DNA of 64,000 bases, taken from the NCBI GenBank assembly GCA_963733105.1, contig CAVTCB010000018.1, positions 914,641 through 978,640 of the forward strand. The letters run 5' to 3'. The stretch's first letter is position 1, and each line of letters begins with the position of its first letter. The stretch comes from JAFAYN01 sp963733105. GTDB taxonomy: Bacteria > Gemmatimonadota > Gemmatimonadetes > Longimicrobiales > Longimicrobiaceae. Below are positions 47,388 through 55,298 of this stretch, piece by piece. The notes beneath the pieces were generated by a model. That model searched no databases and was not told where the DNA came from. It saw only the letters and a list, made by a program, of their open reading frames with translations. A program made the translations under genes and the position numbers.

Positions 47388-48103
47388 GCGCGGCGCCGGA
47401 GGGGCCGGTGCTGGCGCTGGACACCTCCACGGCGGTGGGGTCGGTGGCGGTGGGGGAGGGGGACCGCCTCCTGGCGGAGACGGTGCTGCGCGTGGGGGCG
47501 GGGCACTCCGCGGCGATCCTCCCGGCGATCGACGCCGCGCTCCGCTCGGCGGGGTGCGCCCCGCGCGACCTGGCGGCGGTGGTGGTGGCGGGAGGGCCGG
47601 GGTCGTTCACGGGGGTGCGGATCGGCGCGGCGACGGCGAAGGGGATCGTGCATGCGACCGGGGCGCCGCTCTTCGCCTACTCGGGGCTGCTGGCGGCGGC
47701 GGGGGCGTGCTGGGGTGCGGACCGCCCGGTGTGCGCGCTCTTCGACGCCCGCAAGCGCGACGTGTACGCGGCGTGCTACCGCTTCGGCGCGGGGGTGGAG
47801 GAGGTGTGGGGGCCGGAGGCGCTGACGATCGACGCGCTGCTGGAGCGCTTCCGCGGCGGGGAGCCGGTGCTCTTCACCGGCGAGGGGGCCGTGCTCCACC
47901 GGGAGGAGATCGAGCGGGAGGCGGGGGCGCGGACGGTCCCGGCGCAGCTGGCCCACCCGCGGGCCTCGGCGCTGCTGGCGCTGCTCCGCGCGGCGCCGGA
48001 GACGGGGCGGGTGGAGGACGCGTCGCGGTGGGAGCCGGAGTACGTGCGCGCCGCGGGGGCGGAGCGGATCGCCGCCGCGGCGGCAGCCGGGGGGCCGGCG
48101 TGA
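47384..48103 (+). CDS. tsaB: tRNA threonylcarbamoyladenosine biosynthesis protein TsaB
   Basis: A 239-residue ASKHA-fold partner of TsaD. VLALDTSTAVGSVAVGEGDRLL, GHSAAILPAIDAALRSAG, VAGGPGSFTGVRIGAATAKGIVHA and FDARKRDVYAACYRF are the family signatures. It lacks the metal-binding histidines of TsaD, as expected. GTG start coupled to tsaE and its own stop coupled to rimI by GTGA. Confidence 0.95.
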   Translation: MSAAPEGPVLALDTSTAVGSVAVGEGDRLLAETVLRVGAGHSAAILPAIDAALRSAGCAPRDLAAVVVAGGPGSFTGVRIGAATAKGIVHATGAPLFAYSGLLAAAGACWGADRPVCALFDARKRDVYAACYRFGAGVEEVWGPEALTIDALLERFRGGEPVLFTGEGAVLHREEIEREAGARTVPAQLAHPRASALLALLRAAPETGRVEDASRWEPEYVRAAGAERIAAAAAAGGPA

Positions 48104-48594
48104 AGCTGAGCGGCGAGGTCCCGCGCACGGGGACGGGGAGCGCCCCCTTCCAGGTCCGCCCGCTGACGGAGGCGGACCTGGGGCGGGTCATGGAGATCGA
48201 GAAGGTGTGCTTCTCGACGCCGTGGAAGGACGTCACCTTCCGCGGCCTGCTGCGCCGGAGCGACACCGACATGGTGGGCGCCGACCAGGAGGGGAGGCTG
48301 GTGGGGTACGCGGTGGCGTGGACGGTGCTGGACCAGTCGGAGCTGGGGAACGTGGCCGTTGCCCCGGAGGCGCGCGGGGGCGGGGTGGGGAGGGCGCTGG
48401 TGTCGGCGGTGCTGGAGCGGGTGGGGGCGCGCGGGGCGCGGGAGTGCTTCCTGGAGGTGCGCGAGTCGAACGCGTTGGCGCAGTCGCTCTACGTGGACAT
48501 GGGGTTCGAGGTGGTGGGGCGGAGGCGGAACTATTACTCGCTTCCCACGGAAGACGCCCTCGTAATGCGCCTTTTTGTGGACGAAGTTTCTTGA
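48100..48594 (+). CDS. rimI: Ribosomal protein S18 alanine N-acetyltransferase (GNAT)
   Basis: A 164-residue GNAT enzyme. It has the N-terminal VRPLTEADLGRVMEIEKVCF, the acetyl-CoA loop GNVAVAPEARGGGVGRALV (QxxGxG/A-like) and LEVRESNALAQSLYVDMGFEVVGRRRNYY, the diagnostic RimI C-terminal stretch. tsaE-tsaB-rimI is a frequent gene order. The first about 14 residues are extra; an internal start is possible. Its stop codon is overlapped by the -35 box of ssb. Confidence 0.92.
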   Translation: MKLSGEVPRTGTGSAPFQVRPLTEADLGRVMEIEKVCFSTPWKDVTFRGLLRRSDTDMVGADQEGRLVGYAVAWTVLDQSELGNVAVAPEARGGGVGRALVSAVLERVGARGARECFLEVRESNALAQSLYVDMGFEVVGRRRNYYSLPTEDALVMRLFVDEVS

Positions 48595-48619
48595 CAGGCG
48601 GCAGGTCCGCGCCTAACAT
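48591..48619 (+). promoter_or_regulatory. Strong predicted promoter of ssb
   Basis: A perfect TTGACA (48591-48596) and TAACAT (48614-48619), 17 bp apart. The -35 overlaps the rimI stop codon. The ssb GTG at 48676 has an AGGAGG Shine-Dalgarno just before it. Confidence 0.75.
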
Positions 48620-48675
48620 GGGGTCGCTCTTCCCTCCAGAAGGTCGATCCCCCATCCAGAACGACAGGAGGAGAC

Positions 48676-49185
48676 GTGTCTCGCAGCCTGAACAAGGCCA
48701 TCATCATCGGCAACCTGGGCTCCGACCCGGAGATCCGCACGACCGGGAACGGCGGCCGGGTGGCGCAGTTCTCGGTGGCCACGAGCCGGAAGTGGACGTC
48801 CAACTCCGGCGAGCAGCAGGAGAAGACGGAGTGGCACCGGATCGTGGTGTGGGGCAAGCTGGTGGACGTGGTGGAGAAGTACGTGAAGAAGGGCCAGCAG
48901 GTGTACGTGGAGGGGGAGATCCAGTACCGGCAGTACGAGGACAAGGAGGGGGTCACCAAGTACACCACCGAGATCAACGCGCGCGAGCTGATGATGCTCG
49001 GGGGGCGTGAGGGCGGTGGCGGCGGCGGTGGCGGTGGGTACGGAGGCGGCGCGAGCGCCCCGCGCGAGCGGGCGACGGCGAACCGCGGTGGTGGTGGGGG
49101 AGGCGGTGGTGGTGGCCGCGGCGGCGACTACGACGACTTCCAGGCGCCCCCGATGGGCGACGACGACGACGACCTGCCGTTCTAG
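48676..49185 (+). CDS. ssb: Single-stranded DNA-binding protein
   Basis: A 169-residue SSB. The OB-fold (residues 1 to about 110) has LNKAIIIGNLGSDPEIRTT, QFSVATSRKWTSNSGEQQEKTEWHRIVVWGKL in pieces and VYVEGEIQYRQYEDKEGVTKYTTEI. A glycine-rich flexible linker with a run of nine Gly and another of ten follows. The C-terminal tip MGDDDDDLPF binds partner proteins. GTG start with a strong Shine-Dalgarno. A copy of the tip-coding DNA follows the stop codon. Confidence 0.97.
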   Translation: MSRSLNKAIIIGNLGSDPEIRTTGNGGRVAQFSVATSRKWTSNSGEQQEKTEWHRIVVWGKLVDVVEKYVKKGQQVYVEGEIQYRQYEDKEGVTKYTTEINARELMMLGGREGGGGGGGGGYGGGASAPRERATANRGGGGGGGGGGRGGDYDDFQAPPMGDDDDDLPF

Positions 49186-49215
49186 GTGCGACGACGACGA
49201 CCTGCCGTTCTAGGG
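49157..49215 (+). repeat. Tandem duplication of the SSB acidic-tip coding sequence
   Basis: The 27 bases from GCGACGACGAC to TTCTAGG at the end of ssb occur again at once at 49189-49215, including a second in-line stop. The second copy is one base out of frame with ssb, so it is not translated from it. Confidence 0.8.
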
Positions 49216-49239
49216 CCGTCCGACCCGGAATCCTGTAAG

Positions 49240-49275
49240 CAGGAGGCAGATCCGCCAGGATCTGCCTCCTGTCTT
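49240..49275. terminator. Strong bidirectional terminator between ssb and DinB-like gene
   Basis: Perfect 14-bp stem (49240-49253 with 49258-49271), loop GCCA, followed by TCTTT. The genes on both sides converge on it. Confidence 0.85.
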
Positions 49276-49295
49276 TCGTTGAGGAGCGGCCAGCT

Positions 49296-49883
49296 CTACT
49301 GGCGTGCCGGGGCCGGCCTCGGGAGCGCCGTCGGCGGCAGGATGTTGTTCAGGCGCATGTAGTTCGCGAGCTGGCTGTAGTGGTCCGCCATGTCCACCAC
49401 GTGGCCGAGCACCATGCTCGCGCGCGTCACCGACCGGGACTGGCCGCGGAACGTCATGGTGACCTGGTCCGCCAGCTTCGCGTCGTCGAGCTGTGTGAGC
49501 GCCCTCTCGCAGAACGCGAACGACGCGTTGAGCTTCTCCAGCAGCCGGTCCTTGGGCCAGGTGGCCTTGACCGAGTCGGGGGTCGAGGTGTCCTCGGCCG
49601 CCACCGTCGCCTTCATGTCGCCGAAGGCGTTGCAGAAAAGGTAGTTGTCGGTCGCGAGGTGCTGGGCGATGTAGCCGATGGTGAGCTGCGCGGGCGTCGG
49701 CTTGTAGGTGAACAGGCGCGCCGGGATCGAGTCGAACGCCTGGGCGAGGTTCCGCTGCAGCGTCATGGTCCGCCCGCGGAACACCTCGGTGACGGGGTTC
49801 GCCGGCGGACTCGCGGACGGCTGCTGGGCGGCAAGGCTCGCCGGCAGGGCCAGGGCGAGGAGCACTGCGTACGCGGTCTTCAT
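49296..49883 (-). CDS. Secreted DinB-like (four-helix) protein
   Basis: A 195-residue protein with a signal peptide (AYAVLLALALPASLAAQQ, cleavage after AxA near 20). The rest is a DinB/YfiT four-helix bundle: AFDSIPARLFTYKPTPAQLTIGYIAQHLATDNYLFCNAF and MVLGHVVDMADHYSQLANYMRLNNILPP carry the spaced histidines of the metal site. The family is a metal-dependent enzyme superfamily with unclear substrates; a secreted form is typical of this phylum type but function is unknown. ATG at 49883. Confidence 0.82.
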   Translation of the reverse strand: MKTAYAVLLALALPASLAAQQPSASPPANPVTEVFRGRTMTLQRNLAQAFDSIPARLFTYKPTPAQLTIGYIAQHLATDNYLFCNAFGDMKATVAAEDTSTPDSVKATWPKDRLLEKLNASFAFCERALTQLDDAKLADQVTMTFRGQSRSVTRASMVLGHVVDMADHYSQLANYMRLNNILPPTALPRPAPARQ

Positions 49884-50044
49884 ACGTTCTCCGGGGAGCG
49901 GGGTGAGGGATCGTTCGTGAACCTCGGTGACGCGGCCCGCTCGCGCAACCGTACCGGGCCAAATAACGATAGTTCTAGGTCGGCGTGCAGCGCGGCCGTA
50001 TCCTTGCGGTGCAGCTCACCTCACACTCGCGAGGAGACGTATCC

Positions 50045-50374
50045 ATGTTCCCGGTAATCATCAACCAGGCGGGCCCCCTCCCCATCACGGTGAACGTCGA
50101 CTGGCCCAGCAGCGGCAGCGTGATGGTGGCCGTGTCGGGCTCCGCCTTCACGAACAATCCGAACACCACGCTGGCGGTGAAGGTGACGGTCCACAGCACC
50201 ACGCTGGGGACGGTGCAGCATTATGCCAACCCCGCCGGGACGCACCTGGCCTTCCCCACGGCGTTCTTCGCCGTCAACGGAGAGATCGGTCCCACCACCT
50301 TCACCCTCACCGCCGCCAACGCCACGACGATCACCGACCAGAACGACCACTTCACGGTCGCGCTGATCTACTGA
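50045..50374 (+). CDS. Small beta-rich hypothetical protein
   Basis: A 109-residue protein of unknown function, starting at ATG 50045 with a good Shine-Dalgarno (CGAGGAGA). The sequence is rich in alternating beta-forming residues and Thr/Val/Asn (LPITVNVDWPSSGSVMVAVSGSAF, TLAVKVTVHSTTLGTVQHY, GPTTFTLTAANATTITDQND), like a single Ig-like or jelly-roll sandwich. It has no signal peptide or membrane helix. It is a single-gene unit, convergent with the aldo/keto reductase gene. Confidence 0.65.
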   Translation: MFPVIINQAGPLPITVNVDWPSSGSVMVAVSGSAFTNNPNTTLAVKVTVHSTTLGTVQHYANPAGTHLAFPTAFFAVNGEIGPTTFTLTAANATTITDQNDHFTVALIY

Positions 50375-50383
50375 GCCCGGGCT

Positions 50384-50431
50384 GGAGGGGACGGCGGAGC
50401 CGGGCGGGTTCCCGGCTCCGCCGCCCCCTCC
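50384..50431. terminator. Bidirectional terminator
   Basis: A 12-bp perfect inner stem (50393-50404 with 50411-50422) extended by a nearly complete outer stem (50384-50390 with 50425-50431), between the convergent small-protein and aldo/keto reductase genes. Confidence 0.75.
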
Positions 50432-50435
50432 GCCG

Positions 50436-51441
50436 TCACCGGTCCACCGTCGACATCTGCCTCTCGTTGTAGCGCGGCCCGGACACCTTCTCCGGCGCCA
50501 GCGCCGCGTCCAGCTCCGCCATCTCCTCCCCGGTGAGCGACACCTCCGCCGCCCCGACGTTCTCCTCCAGGTACCGCCGCCGCTTGGTGCCGGGGATCGG
50601 CACGACGTCCGGGCCCCTGTGCAGCAGCCAGGCGAGCGCGACCTGTCCCGGCGTCACGCCCTTCCGCGCGGCCAGCTCGCGCACCGCCGACGCGGCGCGC
50701 ACGTTGGCGTCGAAGTTCTCGCCCTGGTAGCGCGGGTCGCCGCGGCGGAAGTCGCCCTCCGGGTACTCCTCGGCGCGCTTCACCGCCCCCGTCAGGAAGC
50801 CGCGCCCGAGCGGCGCGAACGGCGACCAGGCCGATCCCCAGCTCGCGCAGCAGCGGGATGATGCGCGGCTCCAGGTTGCGCTCCCACAGCGAGTACTCGC
50901 TCTGGAGCGCTGCGATCGGGTGCACGGCGTGCGCGCGGCGGATGGTCTGCTCGCCGGCCTCGGAGAGGCCGAGGAAGCGCACCTTCCCCTCGCGGACCAG
51001 GTCGGCCATGGCGCCGACGACGTCCTCGATCGGCACCGCCGGGTCGACGCGGTGCTGGTAGAGGAGGTCGATGCGGTCGGTGGCGAGGCGGCGGAGCGAG
51101 CCCTCGACGGCCTCGCGGACGTGCTCCGGCCGGCTGTCGAGCCCCGTCATCGCGCCGTTCTCGATCCTGAAGCCGAACTTGGTCGCGACGACGACGCGGT
51201 CGCGCCCGCCCCCGAGCTCCCCGAGCGCGCGGGCCAGCAGCTCCTCGTTGGCGTAGGGACCGTAGACCTCGGCCGTGTCGAGGAAGGTGCAGCCCAGCTC
51301 GACGGCCCGGTGGATGGTGGCGATGGACTCGCGCTCGTCGCGCTCCTCGGGGGTGCCGTACGCCTGGCTCATCCCCATCAGGCCGAGGCCCAGGGACGAG
51401 ACGGTGAGGCCCCGGGTGCCGAGCGTGCGGGTGGTCAGCAT
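50436..51441 (-). CDS. Aldo/keto reductase (one frameshift)
   Basis: NADPH-dependent oxidoreductase of the AKR13/YajO-like group, about 334 residues after repair. LTVSSLGLGLMGMSQAYG, FLDTAEVYGPYANEELLARAL (catalytic Asp and Tyr), VVATKFGFR (Lys), IDLLYQHRVDPAVPIEDV (His) and LQSEYSLWER are present. The second part has APLGRGFLTGAV and VPIPGTKRRRYLEENVGA. The frame breaks at about 50820, restored to VAFAPLGRGF by removing one base. Physiological substrate unknown. It lies downstream of the multicopper oxidase gene but is separated from it by a strong palindrome. Confidence 0.88.
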
Positions 51442-51492
51442 TCACAGCTCCTGGAGAGTGGGTCGGAAGAGGGACCTCCGGAGAGGGCCCGC

Positions 51493-51534
51493 AAGACGAG
51501 CGCCCGGCGGCAGCTGCCGCCGGGCGCTCGTCTT
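51493..51534. terminator. 42-bp perfect palindrome downstream of the multicopper oxidase gene
   Basis: The 21 bases 51493-51513 are exactly inverted in 51514-51534, centred on CAGCTG. It would form a stem of about 19 bp with a small loop, 17 bp after the oxidase stop on the minus strand. Probable terminator. Confidence 0.65.
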
Positions 51535-51550
51535 CCGGCATCCATCCCGG

Positions 51551-53671
51551 TCAGTGCCGGTGCTGCCCCTGTCCGCCGCTCCCCCGTGCGCCTCCGCCCG
51601 GGCGGGGCTGGTGCGCCCCGTGGCTCCGCGGCGGCGACACCGTCTCCCCGGGCTTCGCCACCCGCAGCACCTGCATCATCCCCCGCTCCTCGTGGCCCAG
51701 GATGTGGCAGTGCATCACGAAGTTCCCGGTGGGCGGGCCGCACTTGCCGTCGGCGCACCCCGTGAAGTCGTCGTAGCGCTGGGTGATGAACGCGTACGCC
51801 GTGTCCACCACGGCCCCGGAGGCGTTCACGGAGGGCTGCGGGAGCGGGAGCACGTCCAGCCAGATCGGGGACCCCCTCCGGGAAGCCGCGTTCAGCTCCT
51901 GGTACAGGTCGTAGAAGGGGTCCGCGCTGCCCGCCGGGGCGTAGACCGAGTCCACCTGGAAGGGGTTGATGTGGATGTGGAACGGGTGGTTGATCTGGTT
52001 CGGGCTGTTGTTGACGACCTTCCAGGTCTGCGTCGAGTCCAGGTACATCGGCATGGGGGTGCCGCCCGCGCTCGACGGAACGAACACCACCGTGTCGTTG
52101 AACCTCTGGAAGGCGTTCGACGCGCTCCCCAGGTAGAACTGCGTCGGCGTCAGGTAGTTCCCGGGGCCGCCCGTGTCCGTGAACACCACCACCGCGGTGT
52201 CGCGGGCCGGCGTGAGGTTCACCCCCAGGAAGGCGGACGGGGTGGGAATGCGCGTCCCCAGGAAGGCCGCAAGGTCGGGCACGCTCGCCGGCAGGCCCCT
52301 GCTGCCGCCGGTCCAGGCGGGATCGACCACCACCCGGAACAGGAGGAAGGAGTTCTTGTTGTTCTCCGCGTTGATCTGCTGGGTGTCCGCGTCCGCGAGC
52401 GTCCGCAGCGGAAGCACCGCCGCGCGGGTCCGCCGGCTCGCGCCGGGGTTCTGGGCGACCCGGAATAGGTGCGTCCCCGGGGTCGGCGGGGCCATCACGA
52501 TCACGTCCAGCCGGTTCCCCGCGCCCATGAGCAGCACGGAGTCGTTGTCGACGGCGAGGTTGACCGGGGCGAAGCTCACGCCGTCCCGCGCCACCTCGGC
52601 GACGACGGGCTCCTCACCGGGGCGGTCCTCGAAGGTGAACTCCAGCGTCTTGGTGTTCCGGGTCACGTTCTCGTTCACGATGCGCCAGCGCTGCACCTCC
52701 CCCGGCGCCATGTAGATGGTCGGGAAGTCCTGCCCGTTCACCAGGGGCGGCACCTTGTCCAGGATGTTGGTCTTGTCGCCGTGGAACAGGCCCACGGTGG
52801 TGTCGATCTGCTGGAAGGCGATCAGGTGCTCGCGGACGTTGAACTGCTGCGTGAAGCGGTCCAGGCCGGTGGTGGGATCTTCCACGATGAAGGCCCCCGC
52901 CATCCCGTTGGCCACCTGGAGGGCCACCGAGCCGTGCTTGTGCGGGTGGTACCAGTGCGTCCCCGGAGACTGGTTGGTGGGGATGCGGAAGGAGTACAGG
53001 ATGCTGTCGCCCGGCGCGATCGCCAGCAGCACGTCGTCGCCCACCACCGTGGAGGTGCTGTCGGGGGTGACGTGCATCCCGTGGTAGTGGATGTTGGTGA
53101 AGTTGGGGCCGTGGAAGCAGTCCTGGTAGACGTCCCGCGGCGACGCTCCGGGCTCCGCCGCCGGGTACGTCATGCAGACGTCGTTGGAGTCGTCCGGGGT
53201 GGTGGGCCGGGGGAGCTTGTTCCGCAGCCAGATCTGCACCAGGTCTCCCGGGCGCACCCGGAAGGTGGGCCCCGGGAAGCGGGGCGTGAACCGGGGGTCG
53301 CCGGGCCGGTACGCGGGGTCGGTGGTGGCGGCCAGCGTGTAGGCGCGCAGGGGGAGGGTGTCCACCTGCATGCTGTCCGTGACCGACACGGTGTCGCCGA
53401 CGATGGCCTTGCCGGCGCGCGTGACCGGCAGGTCGGCGAAGGTGACGTCCAGCGTCGCGCTGAGCACGCCGTTCACCGACCGCACCACCAGGGGCTCGCG
53501 CAGCGAGTCCGCGTGCTGCGCGACGGAAGGCGTGGGGCGGTCGGTCGATGGCGCGGAGCGGCCCGGTGCGCACGCCCCGGCTACCATCGCCGCTCCCAGG
53601 GCGGCGGTGCCGAGGAGTGCCGGGAGCAGACGGAGGGTGCGGGATCGGTCGGGAACGCGGGGTTCGCTCAT
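51551..53671 (-). CDS. Multicopper oxidase, lipoprotein-type
   Basis: A 706-residue cupredoxin-repeat oxidase. The signal LPALLGTAALGAAMVAGAC has a lipobox, so the protein is likely anchored outside the inner membrane. All copper sites are visible: HYHGMH (near 198), HWYHPHKHG (near 248), HPFHIH (near 562) and the type 1/trinuclear HCHILGHEERGM near 653. Such enzymes oxidise metals (Cu, Mn, Fe) or phenols with O2. A His-Gln-rich tail (GQGQHRH) ends the protein. ATG at 53671. Divergent from the MATE gene. Confidence 0.92.
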   Translation of the reverse strand: MSEPRVPDRSRTLRLLPALLGTAALGAAMVAGACAPGRSAPSTDRPTPSVAQHADSLREPLVVRSVNGVLSATLDVTFADLPVTRAGKAIVGDTVSVTDSMQVDTLPLRAYTLAATTDPAYRPGDPRFTPRFPGPTFRVRPGDLVQIWLRNKLPRPTTPDDSNDVCMTYPAAEPGASPRDVYQDCFHGPNFTNIHYHGMHVTPDSTSTVVGDDVLLAIAPGDSILYSFRIPTNQSPGTHWYHPHKHGSVALQVANGMAGAFIVEDPTTGLDRFTQQFNVREHLIAFQQIDTTVGLFHGDKTNILDKVPPLVNGQDFPTIYMAPGEVQRWRIVNENVTRNTKTLEFTFEDRPGEEPVVAEVARDGVSFAPVNLAVDNDSVLLMGAGNRLDVIVMAPPTPGTHLFRVAQNPGASRRTRAAVLPLRTLADADTQQINAENNKNSFLLFRVVVDPAWTGGSRGLPASVPDLAAFLGTRIPTPSAFLGVNLTPARDTAVVVFTDTGGPGNYLTPTQFYLGSASNAFQRFNDTVVFVPSSAGGTPMPMYLDSTQTWKVVNNSPNQINHPFHIHINPFQVDSVYAPAGSADPFYDLYQELNAASRRGSPIWLDVLPLPQPSVNASGAVVDTAYAFITQRYDDFTGCADGKCGPPTGNFVMHCHILGHEERGMMQVLRVAKPGETVSPPRSHGAHQPRPGGGARGSGGQGQHRH

Positions 53672-53758
53672 GGGGAGCTCTCCGGGGCGGCGGGTTTCGG
53701 GGGCGGAACGACGGGACGGGACCGCGAACTGCAGATGCGTACGCCTTGGAACGGGCGC

Positions 53759-53787
53759 AATATGTGTCGCGTTCCGCGTGTCCGCAA
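53759..53787 (-). promoter_or_regulatory. Predicted promoter of the multicopper oxidase gene
   Basis: On the minus strand TTGCGG (53787-53782) and CATATT (53764-53759) are 17 bp apart, 88 bp before the start codon. Confidence 0.5.
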
Positions 53788-53821
53788 CGAAGACCGTGAT
53801 GGTCCCGGACGCTTCGGGCCT

Positions 53822-53850
53822 TTCCGCCTTCCGCCGCGGGGTCTTAGCTT
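53822..53850 (+). promoter_or_regulatory. Possible promoter of the MATE gene
   Basis: TAGCTT (53845-53850) is a good -10 in this window's style; the -35 (TTCCGC, 53822-53827, 17-bp spacer) is weak. The gene starts at 53913. Confidence 0.35.
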
Positions 53851-53912
53851 TGTCGCGCGCGCCTCCCGCCCATCCCGCCCCTGTCGTCCTCCCTCTCTCC
53901 CGAAGCTTCCCG

Positions 53913-55286
53913 ATGAAGGACCTGACCACCGGCCCCGTATCGCGCCACCTCCTGGCAACGACCGGCTTCATGCTGGTGATGATGCTTTTCCAGACGCTGT
54001 ACTTCCTGATCGACCTCTACTGGGTGGGGCGTCTGGGCACCGCGGCGGTGGCGGGCGTCTCCATCGCCGGCCAGCTCTCCTTCGTCGTGCTCGCGCTGAG
54101 CCAGATGCTGGGGGTGGGAGCCACGACGCTGGTCTCGCACGCGGCGGGGCGCCGGGACGCCGCGGAGGCGGGGCGCCTCTTCAACCAGGCGCTGGGGCTC
54201 TCGCTGGCGACGGCGCTCGCGTTCCTCGTTGTCGGGCTGGCCGGGTTGCCCGCGTACACCCGGGCGATGTCCGCCGACGCGGCCACCGCGGCGGCGGCGC
54301 GCGCCTACCTGGTCTGGTTCATCCCGGCGATGGCCCTGCAGTTCCCCCTGGGGGTCATGGGCGCGGCGCTGCGCGGGATCGGCCAGTTCCGGGCGCCGGT
54401 GCTGGTGTCGACGGTGAGCGTCACGGTGAACATGGCGCTCGCCCCCGTCCTCATCTTCGGGTGGGGCACGGGGCGTCCCCTGGGCGTGGCCGGGGCCGCC
54501 ATCTCGTCGCTCGTCTCCATCGTCGTGGCCCTGGTATGGCTGTCCGCGCACTTCACCGGCCCGGGCGCCTGGCTCCGCTTCTCGCGCGCGGACGCCCGGC
54601 CGCGGCCGGCCACCTGGCGGCGCCTGCTCGGCATCGGCCTTCCCGCGGGCTTCGAGTTCGCGATGATGGCGCTGTACCAGGCGGTCGTCTACACCCTGGC
54701 GCGTCCGTTCGGGGCGGCGGAGCAGGCGGGGTTCGGGATCGGGATGCGGGTGATCCAGGCCACCTTCATGCCCGTCGTGGCGCTCGGCTTCGCGGTGGCT
54801 CCCGTCGCGGGGCAGAACGTGGGGGCCGGGCTTCCCGGCCGCGTGCGCGCCGTGTTCCGCGACGCGGCCCTGATGGCCGCCGCCGCCATGCTGGTGCTCA
54901 CGGCGGCCGTGCACCTGTGGGCGCACGGGATGGTGCAGTTCTTCACCCCCGATCCCGCGGTCGTCCGGGCCGGGACGGTGTACCTGGAGATCATCTCGTG
55001 GAACTTCGTCGCCTCGGGGGTGGTCTTCGTCTCGTCCAGCCTGTTCCAGGCGCTCGGCAACACCATCCCGTCGCTGCTCGCGTCCGCGCTCCGCATGGCG
55101 ATGGTGATCGTGCCGGCGCTCGTCCTCGCCCGCTTCCCGGACTTCCGGATGACCTGGATCTGGGTGTTGTCCGCGGCCACGGTGTGGGTGCAGCTGGGGC
55201 TGAGCCTGGTCCTGCTCCGCCGCGAGTTCACGCGCCGCTTCGCCGCCGCCGACGTCCCCGCACCGCTCGCCGCGGCCGGGGCGTAG
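53913..55286 (+). CDS. MATE family efflux transporter
   Basis: A 457-residue transporter with 12 predicted helices in two pseudo-repeats. It opens with TTGPVSRHLLATTGFMLVMMLFQTLYFLIDLYWVGRLGTAAVAGVS in the NorM/DinF style, and the second half begins near LLGIGLPAGFEFAMMALYQAVVYTLARPFG with VAPVAGQNVGAGLPGRVRAVF. Members export drugs or metabolites using Na+ or H+. The gene is divergent from the multicopper oxidase and convergent with the UvrA-type gene (12 bp apart at the ends). Confidence 0.92.
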   Translation: MKDLTTGPVSRHLLATTGFMLVMMLFQTLYFLIDLYWVGRLGTAAVAGVSIAGQLSFVVLALSQMLGVGATTLVSHAAGRRDAAEAGRLFNQALGLSLATALAFLVVGLAGLPAYTRAMSADAATAAAARAYLVWFIPAMALQFPLGVMGAALRGIGQFRAPVLVSTVSVTVNMALAPVLIFGWGTGRPLGVAGAAISSLVSIVVALVWLSAHFTGPGAWLRFSRADARPRPATWRRLLGIGLPAGFEFAMMALYQAVVYTLARPFGAAEQAGFGIGMRVIQATFMPVVALGFAVAPVAGQNVGAGLPGRVRAVFRDAALMAAAAMLVLTAAVHLWAHGMVQFFTPDPAVVRAGTVYLEIISWNFVASGVVFVSSSLFQALGNTIPSLLASALRMAMVIVPALVLARFPDFRMTWIWVLSAATVWVQLGLSLVLLRREFTRRFAAADVPAPLAAAGA

Positions 55287-55298
55287 GGGCTCGACCCC

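Noticed and set aside
49010..49130. Gly-codon repeats in ssb as a CRISPR-like or tandem repeat array
   Set aside because: They are irregular GGN codons of the normal SSB linker; no spaced direct repeats are present. No CRISPR array was seen anywhere in the window.
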